Below, piece by piece: positions 9,348 through 16,496 of a stretch of DNA of 34,599 bases. Each line of letters starts with the position of its first letter. The stretch's first letter is position 1. The position numbers and the translations under genes are program-made. This DNA comes from Burkholderiaceae bacterium (GTDB taxonomy: Bacteria; Pseudomonadota; Gammaproteobacteria; Burkholderiales; Burkholderiaceae), in the NCBI GenBank assembly GCA_021166835.1, contig JAJPEN010000061.1:1-34599 (forward strand), in the 5' to 3' direction. The notes under the pieces are model-generated. The model did not search any database, was not told the origin of the DNA, and saw only the letters and a list, made by a program, of their open reading frames with translations.

Positions 9348-9383
9348 ACACTCGAAGTGCTGCCCTTCCCGGAAACGTCCCGG

Positions 9384-9737
9384 ATGGTCTGGCTGGCGAC
9401 GAAGTACCTGCTCACGGCCGCGATCGTCGTCGTGGTTTCCGAGGCGGCCAGGCGCAGCGATCGGCTCGGCGGCTTCATCGCCGCGTTGCCGCTGGTGACG
9501 GTGCTCGCGCTGATCTGGCTGCAACTGGAGAAGCAACCGCAGACGAAGATCGCGAATCACGCGTGGTTCACGTTCTGGTACGTGCTGCCGACGCTTCCGA
9601 TGTTCCTGTTCTTCCCGTACTTCCTCGGGCGGTTCGGCTTCTGGCCGACGCTGGGAGCATCGGCCATGCTCACGGTCGCATGCTTCCTCTTCACCGCGTG
9701 GGCGGTTCGACCCTTCGGCATCCAGTTGCTGCCCTGA
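9384..9737 (+). CDS. DUF3147 family membrane protein
   Basis: A small integral membrane protein of unknown function. From the ATG at 9384 it has 117 residues, begins MVWLATKYLLTAAIVVVVSE and shows four hydrophobic segments (about 3-22, 29-46, 60-78, 88-108). The pattern SEAARRSDRLGGFIAALPLV followed by FWYVLPTLPMFLFF matches the DUF3147 family as I know it. An earlier in-frame codon at 9357 would put a short charged stretch, read out of the tRNA 3' flank, before the first helix, and is less likely. Confidence 0.8.
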   Translation: MVWLATKYLLTAAIVVVVSEAARRSDRLGGFIAALPLVTVLALIWLQLEKQPQTKIANHAWFTFWYVLPTLPMFLFFPYFLGRFGFWPTLGASAMLTVACFLFTAWAVRPFGIQLLP

Positions 9738-9921
9738 GCCGGGGCGTCGCTCCCTCAATGGCCACACTGCGCTCGGCTTCGGTCAGCCGTCGGCCGCGTC
9801 GCCCTTCGGCTTCGGGCTCACCCAGATGCTGGAGCCGTTCTCGTGCGTCACGACGAGATCGGGATAGCTTCGCACCATGTCGGACAACGATGAGTGTCCG
9901 AAAGACGGTTGCTGCCAAACA

Positions 9922-9957
9922 TTCCCAAATCGGGTATGATGCTTCCCAAAATGGGAA
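9922..9957 (+). promoter_or_regulatory. Promoter and twin palindromic operators of the MNT/HEPN operon
   Basis: A perfect 15-bp palindrome TTCCCAAAATGGGAA (9943-9957) overlaps the proposed ATG at 9951. A degenerate copy, TTCCCAAATCGGGTA, lies at 9922-9936. Their centres are 21 bp apart, two helical turns. A near-consensus -10 box TATGAT (9935-9940) sits between them. A start near 9947 would give an almost leaderless mRNA. The arrangement fits autorepression by the HTH-containing MNT protein, though the binding itself is inference. Confidence 0.65.
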
Positions 9958-10571
9958 CAAGCACGAAACCTCGCATTCATTCGACGCCCGCTGGCGGACT
10001 CGCCGGCGCGTTGTTCACGCCGGTCCAGCAGGTCGTGCTGGGCCTCCTGTTCGGCCAGCCCGACCGGCGTTTCCAGAGCGGGGAGTTGATCCGGCTCGCC
10101 GCCTCGGGCACCGGGGCGGTCCATCGCGTGCTGATGCGCCTCGCCGATGCCGGACTGGTATCGGTCGAACGTGTTGGAAACCAGAAGTACTACCAAGCCA
10201 ACCGTGGAAGTCCGGTGTTCGAAGAGTTGCACGGCCTCGTCTCCAAGACGTCCGGCCTGGTCGGCCCGCTCCGAGCCGCGCTGGCGCCGCTCGCCGGGCG
10301 CATTCGGGCCGCGTTCGTCTACGGTTCGGTCGCGAAGGGCACGGATCGCGCCGCGAGCGACATCGACGTGATGGTCGTCGCGGACGACCTCGAATACGCG
10401 GAGGTCTTTTCTGCCTTACAGCCGGTCGAGTCCGCTCTCGCGCGCACCGTCAATCCCAACCTGATGTCGCTCGCCGAGTGGCGTCGCAAGCGCACGCAGG
10501 CCGGGTTCGCGGCGCGCATCGCCGGACAGCCGCGCCTGTTCCTGCTCGGCTCGGATGATGACCTCGGCTGA
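9951..10571 (+). CDS. MNT-type nucleotidyltransferase antitoxin with N-terminal HTH
   Basis: The protein joins a winged-helix domain (about residues 20-90: TPVQQVVLGLLFGQPDRRFQ, SGTGAVHRVLMRLADAGLV, VGNQKYYQAN) to a minimal nucleotidyltransferase domain (about 105-190). The catalytic signature is GSVAKGTDRAASDIDVMVV, with GS and the DxD pair intact. In MNT/HEPN modules such proteins repress the operon and neutralise the HEPN partner, in studied cases by AMP addition. The ATG at 9951 gives 206 residues; ATGs at 9936/9939 and a GTG at 9894 are in frame, but the last two would place both operators inside the coding region. It overlaps the HEPN gene by 17 bases. Confidence 0.85.
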   Translation: MGTSTKPRIHSTPAGGLAGALFTPVQQVVLGLLFGQPDRRFQSGELIRLAASGTGAVHRVLMRLADAGLVSVERVGNQKYYQANRGSPVFEELHGLVSKTSGLVGPLRAALAPLAGRIRAAFVYGSVAKGTDRAASDIDVMVVADDLEYAEVFSALQPVESALARTVNPNLMSLAEWRRKRTQAGFAARIAGQPRLFLLGSDDDLG

Positions 10572-10998
10572 GCTCGATAATCTGGCGCGCATCGGCAAGC
10601 TCAAGCGCGAGCCGCCGACGGACGACGAGATCGCGGGACTCCTGCGTTCGGCGGAGGAGCGCCTCCGCGATGCGGTTCGCGTGGAGTTGTCGTACTCGAG
10701 TCGATTCGATCTGGCTTACAACGCCGCACACGCGTTGGCGCTCGTGGCTCTGCGACGCGCCGGCTACCGGTCGGAGAATCGCTATCTCGTATTCCAGGCG
10801 TTGCCGCATACCGCCGGGTTGTCCGCGGAAAAGTGGCGGGTGCTGGCAAAAGCGCACGAGCGGCGCAACCTTGCCGAATACGAGGGCCATCTGGAGCACG
10901 ATGATCGCCTTCTCGCCGAGTTGATCGTTATCGCGAGCGAACTCCAAAAGATCGTCAACGCCTTGCGTCCGCGCCCGGCACCCGGGAGGAATCGGTGA
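10555..10998 (+). CDS. HEPN-domain toxin partner of the MNT protein
   Basis: 147 residues, all-helical by composition. It has the HEPN layout YSSRFDLAYNAAHALALVAL in the first helix pair and AHERRNLAEYEGH in the last third. HEPN toxins are usually RNases with an R-x4-6-H motif. Here the corresponding site reads RRNLAEYEGH, the RN-x-x-x-Y form seen in many restriction-associated HEPN proteins, so RNase activity is uncertain. It begins ATG ATG within the end of the MNT gene (overlap 17 bases), and its stop overlaps a GTG start for a fragment resembling hsdR (GTGA), so three genes were once coupled. Confidence 0.8.
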   Translation: MMTSAELDNLARIGKLKREPPTDDEIAGLLRSAEERLRDAVRVELSYSSRFDLAYNAAHALALVALRRAGYRSENRYLVFQALPHTAGLSAEKWRVLAKAHERRNLAEYEGHLEHDDRLLAELIVIASELQKIVNALRPRPAPGRNR

Positions 10999-11090
10999 CG
11001 ACCGACACCAGTGAGCGCGGGCTGGAGCGGCTGAATCGGGCGATGCCCATTGCCTGGTTCGACCGGCTCGGCGTGCCCCGGTTCTCATGA
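10995..11090 (+). pseudogene. Start-site remnant of a probable hsdR fused to a group II intron protein tail
   Basis: A 31-codon frame beginning with GTG, preceded by the strong ribosome site GGAGGA at 10985-10990. The first 12-13 residues, MTTDTSERGLER, match how many type I restriction HsdR subunits begin. The rest, RAMPIAWFDRLGVPRFS, looks instead like the last residues of a group II intron reverse transcriptase; its stop lies 12 bases before a D5-like hairpin. Type I systems often carry an MNT/HEPN pair just before hsdR, which supports the reading. The HsdR assignment rests on a short stretch and is only moderately sure. Confidence 0.5.
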
Positions 11091-11179
11091 CCTCAACCGC
11101 GCGAACCGCCCGGTGCGGACCCGCATGCCGGGTGGTGCGGGAGGGATCGGTCAGCCATGCTGGCCGCCCCTATCCCGAT
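11038..11179 (+). mobile_element. 3' end of a group II intron (RT tail, domains V and VI)
   Basis: After the probable reverse-transcriptase stop at 11088-11090 there is a hairpin at about 11103-11137. It has a 9-bp lower stem ACCGCCCGG/CCGGGTGGT, a two-base TG bulge on the 3' side and an upper stem TGCG/CGCA, the shape of domain V. A second stem at 11138-11176 has GGGAGGG paired with CCCTATCCC and an inner stem GGTCAGC/GCTGGCC. This leaves a bulged TA whose A (11172) is 7 bases from a CCCGAT end (11179), as in domain VI with its branch-point adenosine. The upstream boundary (about 11038) is approximate. No other part of the intron is present. Bases 11180-11347, up to the DsrE-like gene, hold nothing I recognise. 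Confidence 0.65.
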
Positions 11180-11347
11180 TGCCGAATGCCGGGCAAAGGC
11201 CGCGCAGACTTCCGGACTACCGAGGCAAACGGCCGATCCGTCGATATCATTCGGCAATTCCCGGCGCGCAGTGGCTGCCTCAGTGGCTGCATATCCGCGT
11301 CCCGCCCGCGCGTCGATCGTCCCGCTCCCACCGAATGGAAAAGCACG

Positions 11348-11782
11348 ATGCGCTTCTTCCACAAGCACTTCCCATGGCTGTTGGCATCGGTGCTGCTCTT
11401 TGCCAGCGGCGCGATCCAGGCGCAGGACAAGGTCGTCTACCACATCGACAACAGCGAACTGCAAGCCACGAAGGGCTTGCGCAACGTGCGCAACCATCTT
11501 GACGTCGCCCCGAACACGAAGATCGTCGTCGTAGCGCACGCCGAGGGCGTCGACTTCCTGATGGAGGGCGCGCGCGACCGCAAGAACCCGGACATCCAGT
11601 ACGCGCCCCTGGTATCGGCGCTGACGGCGCGCGGAGTCGTCTTCGAGATCTGCGAGATCACGTTGAAGAACCGGGGCCTGAAGCGCGAGCAGTTCGTGAT
11701 GGATGCGCAATTCACGCCGTCGGGCGTCGCGCGCATCGCCCAGTTGCAACTGCACGAGGGCTTTGCATACATCAAGCCATGA
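11348..11782 (+). CDS. Secreted DsrE/DsrF-like family protein
   Basis: 144 residues starting MRFFHKHFPWLLASVLLFAS, a clear Sec signal peptide with likely cleavage after AIQA (about residue 26). The mature part has the DsrE-type alternating strand/helix layout: KVVYHIDN, NTKIVVVAHAEGVDFLMEGA, a LTARGVVFEICEITLKNRGL segment with one conserved cysteine, and a C-terminal helix. Family members include sulfur-carrier subunits, but this periplasmic subgroup has no settled function. It is a single gene next to the intron scar, convergent with the Nudix gene downstream. Confidence 0.75.
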   Translation: MRFFHKHFPWLLASVLLFASGAIQAQDKVVYHIDNSELQATKGLRNVRNHLDVAPNTKIVVVAHAEGVDFLMEGARDRKNPDIQYAPLVSALTARGVVFEICEITLKNRGLKREQFVMDAQFTPSGVARIAQLQLHEGFAYIKP

Positions 11783-11827
11783 CCCTCGATGCGCATGGAA
11801 GGCGGGGGCTGAAGCGAAGCCGAAAGA

Positions 11828-12283
11828 TCAGGCGTTCCGGCCGCGCAGCCGCTGCGACACCTCGCGCAGCGACAGCGTCTTCGTCAGCAGCGTCGTCATG
11901 TTCTTCGCGCAGCGTTGGGCAACGTCATCGAACGGCACCCATGCGTAGCCGTCCATCTCCGGAACGAGCCGACCGCGCGCGTCGCGAAAACGCGTCGAGC
12001 AGGAGCACCCCGAGGGGTCGATGCGCTCGCTGCGCGTAGCGAACAGGTGCAGGTCCTTGCCGGGCCGGTAGCGGAAGCGGCCGAGTTCGACAAGCGCCTC
12101 GGGCGCGAATCGAAGCCCCGTCTCCTCGAAAGTCTCGCGGATCGCCGTTTCGATCTCCGATTCGCCGGGCTCGCGTCGGCCCTTCGGGATGTCCCAGCGC
12201 GCGGTTCCCGTCGCATGGCACAGCAACAGTTCGTCGACGTCGTCGACGACCAGGATTCCGCAGCTCAGGACGGGTCGGGACAC
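11828..12283 (-). CDS. Nudix hydrolase
   Basis: 151 residues from a GTG at 12283, giving MSRPVLSCGILVVDDVDELL. The Nudix box is complete: the G-x5-E-x7-REUxEExGU pattern reads GRREPGESEIETAI followed by RETFEETGL, with the metal-binding glutamates present. Upstream, HATGTARWDIPKG is the usual segment before the box. The substrate (nucleoside diphosphate derivative, dinucleoside polyphosphate or capped RNA) cannot be told from sequence. The frame stays open for a long way upstream, but that part is antisense to xth and the DUF5996 gene and has no family likeness. It is divergent from xth with a 90-bp gap. Confidence 0.88.
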   Translation of the reverse strand: MSRPVLSCGILVVDDVDELLLCHATGTARWDIPKGRREPGESEIETAIRETFEETGLRFAPEALVELGRFRYRPGKDLHLFATRSERIDPSGCSCSTRFRDARGRLVPEMDGYAWVPFDDVAQRCAKNMTTLLTKTLSLREVSQRLRGRNA

Positions 12284-12373
12284 GGGAAATGCGCAGCGGG
12301 TCGATCGACGGGATCGGGTCGGGAACTTCGGGTTAGCCTTGGCGATTCTGTACCAGACGGGAGCGCGGCCACG

Positions 12374-13168
12374 ATGCGGATCGCCACCTTCAACGTGAAT
12401 GGGATCAACAGCCGCCTGCCGCGCCTGCTCGAATGGCTGGGCGAGACCTCGCCGGACGTGGCCTGCCTGCAGGAGCTGAAGACCTCCGACTCGACCTTCC
12501 CCGAAGCGCCGATCCGCGAGGCGGGCTACCACGCGGTCTGGCACGGGCAGAAGGGCTTCAACGGAGTCGCGGTTCTCGCGCGCGGAGCGCAGCCCGCGGA
12601 GATCCGCCGCGGCCTGCCCGGCGACGATGCCGACGGGCAGAGCCGCTATCTCGAAGCCGAGGTGAACGGGATCGTCGTCGCGTCGATCTATCTGCCCAAC
12701 GGCAACCCGCAGCCCGGCCCGAAGTTCGACTACAAGCTCGCGTGGTTCGAGCGGCTGATCGAGCATGCCGCGCAATGGACGAAGCACGATGCGCCGGTCG
12801 TGCTCGCCGGCGACTTCAACGTCGTGCCCACCGACGAGGTAGGCGACATCTATTCGCCGAACTCGTGGAGGAACGACGCGCTGCTGCAGCCGGAGAGCCG
12901 CGACGCCTGGCGGCGCATGCTCGAGCGCGGCTGGATCGACGCGATCCGTCACCTGTATCCGACCGCGCCGATGTACACGTACTGGGACTACTTCCGCAAC
13001 CGCTGGCAGCGCAACGCGGGGATGCGCATCGATCATCTGCTGCTCAACGAGCGGGCGGCTTCGCGCCTCGTCGGCGCCGGCGTCGATCGCGACGTGCGCG
13101 GGCGCGAGAAGCCGAGCGATCACGCGCCGGCGTGGGTCGAGATCGACGTGGAGCGCTCCGCGCGATGA
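12374..13168 (+). CDS. xth: Exodeoxyribonuclease III
   Basis: A DNA-repair AP endonuclease and 3'-5' exonuclease of the ExoIII/ExoA family, 264 residues. Conserved elements are MRIATFNVNGINSR at the start, the metal-binding glutamate in CLQELKT (about 34), GQKGFNGVAVLAR, YLPNGNP, the catalytic GDFNVVPTD (about 150), YTYWDYFRNRW, GMRIDHLLL and the terminal SDHAP histidine. The ATG at 12374 is directly followed by the family N-terminus. The gene is divergent from the Nudix hydrolase. Confidence 0.95.
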   Translation: MRIATFNVNGINSRLPRLLEWLGETSPDVACLQELKTSDSTFPEAPIREAGYHAVWHGQKGFNGVAVLARGAQPAEIRRGLPGDDADGQSRYLEAEVNGIVVASIYLPNGNPQPGPKFDYKLAWFERLIEHAAQWTKHDAPVVLAGDFNVVPTDEVGDIYSPNSWRNDALLQPESRDAWRRMLERGWIDAIRHLYPTAPMYTYWDYFRNRWQRNAGMRIDHLLLNERAASRLVGAGVDRDVRGREKPSDHAPAWVEIDVERSAR

Positions 13169-13191
13169 AACGTGAGCGCTGTGCGCGATGA

Positions 13192-13356
13192 TCGTCGCGC
13201 GCTTCGACATGCACCCACTACCGCCAATGGATTGCCGGGCCGTACGTAGCCCCACGCGTCTATCCTGAGACGTTCGAGCCGGGCGAGGACTGGGGCTGGT
13301 GCTACGTGGACGAACTGACTCTTCGGCCGGCGCCGACAGCAGGACAGAAACCGTGA
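13192..13356 (+). pseudogene. Startless protein-like frame between xth and the DUF5996 gene
   Basis: A 54-residue open frame without a usable start. It includes YRQWIAGPYVAPRVYPETFE and continues with PGEDWGWCYVDEL, a composition (many aromatic residues, two tryptophans, few alanines) unlike a random antisense or shadow frame here. Its stop overlaps the GTG at 13353 that probably starts the next gene. It may be the tail of a decayed or frameshifted gene; a neighbouring frame supplies MIVARFDMHP just upstream. I do not recognise the family. Confidence 0.35.
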
Positions 13357-14366
13357 ACGCAACCGCGGGCCGCGATCCCCAGGGGCATGACCCTCGAGCG
13401 CATGAGCCGCAAGGCCGTGGCTCGCAACGCGGCGAGCCGGACTGGCCGACGCTGCGCCTGGCCGACTGGAAGGACAGCCTCGAGACGCTGCACATGTGGA
13501 CGCAGATCGTCGGCAAGACGCGTCTCGCGCTGGCGCCGATGCAGAACCACTGGTGGCAGGTGGCCTTGTACATATCGCCGCGCGGGCTGACCACTTCGGC
13601 GATCCCCTTCGGTGCAGACGTGTTCTCGGCCGAATTCGATTTCATCGACCACCGTCTGGTCCTGCAGACGAGCGACGGCGCCACGCGCGCACTCGCGCTC
13701 GCGCCACGCACGGTCGCCGACTTCCACGCCGAATACTTGGACGTGCTGCAATCGCTCGGCATCGAATGCCGCTTCGCCCGGCCTTCGCCGGTGGAGGTGC
13801 CGGTCTCGATTCCGTTCGCGCAAGACCACCAGCACGCCTCGTACGACCCGGACGCCGCACACCGGTGGTGGCGCATCCTGACCAGCACGAACCGCGTCAT
13901 GGATCGCTTCCGCAGCCGCTTCGTCGGCAAGGCGAGTCCCGCGCATTTCTTCTGGGGCAGCTTCGATCACGCGACGACGCGCTTCTCCGGACGAAGCGCG
14001 CCCACGCATCCCGGCGGCGCGCCGAACTGTCCCGACTACGTGATGCAGGAGGCGTATTCGCGCGAATGCGCGAGCTGCGGCGTCTGGCCGGGCGGAGGAA
14101 CGTACGAGGAGCCGGCGTTCTACGCGTATGCCTGGCCCGAGCCCGCCGGTTATGCGCAGCACCCGGTCGCGACTACAGCCGCGCGCTACGACCCGGAGTT
14201 GCGCGAGTTCGTTTTGCCGTACGACGCGGTACGCGACGCGGCCGATCCGGATGCGACGCTTCTCGAGTTCTTCCAGTCGACCTACGAAGCTGCCGCCGAT
14301 CTCGCGCACTGGGATCGCGAAGCGCTCGAACGCCCGAACCGGGCCAGACCGGCTGGCTCGCGCTGA
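13353..14366 (+). CDS. DUF5996 family protein
   Basis: A 337-residue protein of unknown function. After a variable, charged N-terminal 25 residues come blocks I associate with DUF5996: WPTLRLADWKDSLETLHMWT, QIVGKTRLALAPMQNHWWQV, ISPRGLTTSAIPFG, FDFIDHRLVLQTSDG, the SPAHFFWGSFDHATTRFSGR block and a CxxC-containing SRECASCGVWPGGG. The pattern suggests a soluble, possibly metal-binding enzyme, but no reaction is known to me. The GTG at 13353 is chosen because an upstream GTG (13299) would read through the protein-like frame before it. It converges on the PAP2 gene. Confidence 0.8.
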   Translation: MNATAGRDPQGHDPRAHEPQGRGSQRGEPDWPTLRLADWKDSLETLHMWTQIVGKTRLALAPMQNHWWQVALYISPRGLTTSAIPFGADVFSAEFDFIDHRLVLQTSDGATRALALAPRTVADFHAEYLDVLQSLGIECRFARPSPVEVPVSIPFAQDHQHASYDPDAAHRWWRILTSTNRVMDRFRSRFVGKASPAHFFWGSFDHATTRFSGRSAPTHPGGAPNCPDYVMQEAYSRECASCGVWPGGGTYEEPAFYAYAWPEPAGYAQHPVATTAARYDPELREFVLPYDAVRDAADPDATLLEFFQSTYEAAADLAHWDREALERPNRARPAGSR

Positions 14367-14412
14367 TCGCGATCCTTGCCGATCGCCACACCGTCGGTAC
14401 ATCGCAGGCACG

Positions 14413-15213
14413 CTATCGCGGCCGATAGCGTCGCCCGAATTCCATCGCGACGACGCACACCGCGAGCCACGCGCCTCCCGACAGGAAGCCGGCGAGCACG
14501 TCGCTCGCGAAATGCACGCCGACGAAGATGCGGCTGACGCCGATCGTGAACGCGAGAGCGGCGGCCAGGACCACCGCCGGAAGGTGCCAGCGTCGGGGCA
14601 ACAGCCGCACGAGCAGGTACGCCAGCAGCCCGTAGGCGACGACGGCGCCGGAGCTGTGTCCGCTCGGAAAGCTCCAGCCGGTGGCCGCGACGAACGACGG
14701 ATCGTGCGCCGGACGCACGCGCTCGAAGACCGCCTTCAGCGTGTGGTTGAGCAACGCGTTGCCGGCCAGCGCGGCGATCCAGCCGAAGGCGAGCCTGGGA
14801 CGCCCGGCGACGACGAGCGCCACGGCGACCACGATCGCCAGCCCGACGAGCGTCGACGGATCGCCCAGACGCGTGATCGCGGAGAAGACCGTGCGCGCGT
14901 CCTGCCCCACGTTCGCCGCCAGCGACGCGGCGAAGACTTCGTCGAAACGGGCCACCTCGCCGCCGTGCCCGATCCCCTCGGCGATCTCGGCGAATCCCGA
15001 GCCCGCGGCGAGGATCAGGACGAAGCCGGCGACCAGCAGCAGCGCGAGCCGGATCGGCGAAGGCTGCTCGCCGGCGCTCGCGTGAAGGTGGCGGCCCACG
15101 AAGTGCCAGCCGACCCCGGCGCAAACGGGCACCGCGCACAGCCCGAACGCGAAGACGCCGAGGGCATGCGCGCCCAGCCACTGCGCGATGCGATCGGCGT
15201 CGACGAAGTTCAG
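14413..15213 (-). CDS. PAP2-family membrane phosphatase
   Basis: A lipid phosphatase-like membrane protein. All three PAP2 signature motifs are present in order: KAVFERVRP, SFPSGHSSG and SRIFVGVHFASDVLAG. There are about six hydrophobic segments; the first (ALGVFAFGLCAVPVCAGVGW) begins almost at the end of the preceding monooxygenase gene. That forces either a CTG start at 15213 overlapping its TGA, a start inside the monooxygenase gene, or a GTG at 15132 that would cut the first helix. The start is therefore uncertain while the gene is certain. Likely substrates are undecaprenyl pyrophosphate or phosphatidate-type lipids. Confidence 0.88.
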   Translation of the reverse strand: MNFVDADRIAQWLGAHALGVFAFGLCAVPVCAGVGWHFVGRHLHASAGEQPSPIRLALLLVAGFVLILAAGSGFAEIAEGIGHGGEVARFDEVFAASLAANVGQDARTVFSAITRLGDPSTLVGLAIVVAVALVVAGRPRLAFGWIAALAGNALLNHTLKAVFERVRPAHDPSFVAATGWSFPSGHSSGAVVAYGLLAYLLVRLLPRRWHLPAVVLAAALAFTIGVSRIFVGVHFASDVLAGFLSGGAWLAVCVVAMEFGRRYRPR

Positions 15214-16346
15214 GCCGCGCCCTTCGCGTGCTGCTCGTAGCCCTGCACGAACAGCGGCGACACGCGCCGCAGCCGCTCGAGGTCCACGCGACCGCTGCGC
15301 TGGATGTAGTGCCAGGCGAGGTCCCACGGATCGTGGCGCATGTGCTCGCCGAAGTGCTCGTACCAGTCGGCGCTCGCATTCGCCGCGGCGACGAGCTTGC
15401 GGACGATGGGCTTGCGCCACGCTTCGAAGGCGGCGAGCGCATCGGGCACCGAATCGGCATGTTCGGCGAGGCTGCGGTCGAGCGCGATCGCGTCCTCGAA
15501 GGCCAGGCGCGTTCCGGAGCCGATCGAGAAGTGCGCCGTATGCAGGGCGTCGCCGATCAGCACGCGGTTGCCCGCATGCCAACGCTCGTTCCATACCTTC
15601 GGGAACTGCCGCCAGACCGACCGGTTGGCCACCAGCGGATGACCGTCCAGCGTCTGCGCGAACACGGCTTCGCAATAGGCCTTCGTCGCGGCCTCGTCCC
15701 GCTCGGCGAAGCCGGCGCGCTGCCAGGTGCCCGGATCGCACTCGACGATGAAAGTGCTCATCTGCGGCGCATAGCGGTAGTGGTGCGCGTTGAAGGTGCC
15801 CGCCTCGTTCGACACGAAAGTCTGGCTCAGCGTCTCGAAGCGCTTCGTGGTTCCGTACCAGGCGAAGCAATTGCGCTGGTGCTCGATGGTCGTGCCGAAC
15901 TCGCGTTCGTGCCCGTGGCGAACGAAGGAATTCAGCCCGTCGGCGCCGACCACGAGATCGTAGCCGTCGAGTTCGCCCGGATCGCCGATCGTGCGGCGGT
16001 ATTCGGGTTCGACGCGCACCGCGTGCAGGCGCCGGTGCAGCAGCCGCAGCAGTTCGAGCCGGCCGATCGCGGCGAAGCCGACGCCGTCGATCACGACGCG
16101 CTCGCCGCGATGGTGGATCGACAGGTCGTGCCAGCGCTGCATGCGCGGCGAGATCAGCTCGTAGGTGGCCTCGTCGTCCTCGCGCAGGAACTCGAGCGCC
16201 CGGTCGGAGAAGACCACGCCGAAGCCGAAGGTGGAATCGGCCGGATTCTGCTCGACGATGCGGAGCTCGATGCCGGGGTCGCGGCGCGCGAGCAGATACG
16301 CGAGATACGATCCGGCCGGGCCGGCTCCGACGATCAGGACTTTCAT
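15210..16346 (-). CDS. FAD monooxygenase of the aroyl-CoA hydroxylase/VioD type
   Basis: 378 residues with a group A flavoprotein hydroxylase plan: GAGPAGSYLAYLLARRDPG dinucleotide-binding motif at the N-terminus, TFGFGVVFSD, a DG motif in VVGADGLNSFVR and a GD motif in NRVLIGDALHTAHFSIGSG. The blocks FGFGVVFSDRALEFLRE and MSTFIVECDPGTW resemble VioD and the N-terminal half of salicylyl-CoA 5-hydroxylase and 2-aminobenzoyl-CoA monooxygenase. Those CoA enzymes carry an extra OYE-like reductase domain that is absent here. An AGGAGA ribosome site precedes the ATG. It is divergent from the cysteine desulfurase. A ring hydroxylation is likely; the substrate is unproven. Confidence 0.85.
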   Translation of the reverse strand: MKVLIVGAGPAGSYLAYLLARRDPGIELRIVEQNPADSTFGFGVVFSDRALEFLREDDEATYELISPRMQRWHDLSIHHRGERVVIDGVGFAAIGRLELLRLLHRRLHAVRVEPEYRRTIGDPGELDGYDLVVGADGLNSFVRHGHEREFGTTIEHQRNCFAWYGTTKRFETLSQTFVSNEAGTFNAHHYRYAPQMSTFIVECDPGTWQRAGFAERDEAATKAYCEAVFAQTLDGHPLVANRSVWRQFPKVWNERWHAGNRVLIGDALHTAHFSIGSGTRLAFEDAIALDRSLAEHADSVPDALAAFEAWRKPIVRKLVAAANASADWYEHFGEHMRHDPWDLAWHYIQRSGRVDLERLRRVSPLFVQGYEQHAKGAA

Positions 16347-16454
16347 CGACGCGTCTCCTGCGTGATCGGCATCAAGGCCGGCACGGGCGATCGCGTTATT
16401 CTCGTCGCAGCCCGGCGCGCGGCCAACCCGCGGCGTTCCGAAGCCCGGGCCACG

Positions 16455-16496
16455 CGATGTCCGCTCCCCGATGTTCGCTCCCCGATGTCCGCTCCC
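16455..16496 (+). repeat. 14-bp tandem triplication carrying three start codons
   Basis: Three head-to-tail copies of CGATGTCCGCTCCC (the middle has one change) at 16455-16468, 16469-16482 and 16483-16496. Each contains an ATG. Because 14 is not a multiple of three, the three ATGs (16457, 16471, 16485) lie in three different frames, and only the last opens the cysteine desulfurase. Confidence 0.9.

Noticed and set aside
9348..9380. CACT-cga-AGTG after tRNA-Lys as its terminator
   Set aside because: A 4-bp stem with no following T-run is too weak to call.
12284..13930. Long minus-strand extension upstream of the Nudix hydrolase
   Set aside because: It is antisense to xth and the DUF5996 gene and shows no family likeness; the Nudix domain and a plausible GTG begin at 12283.
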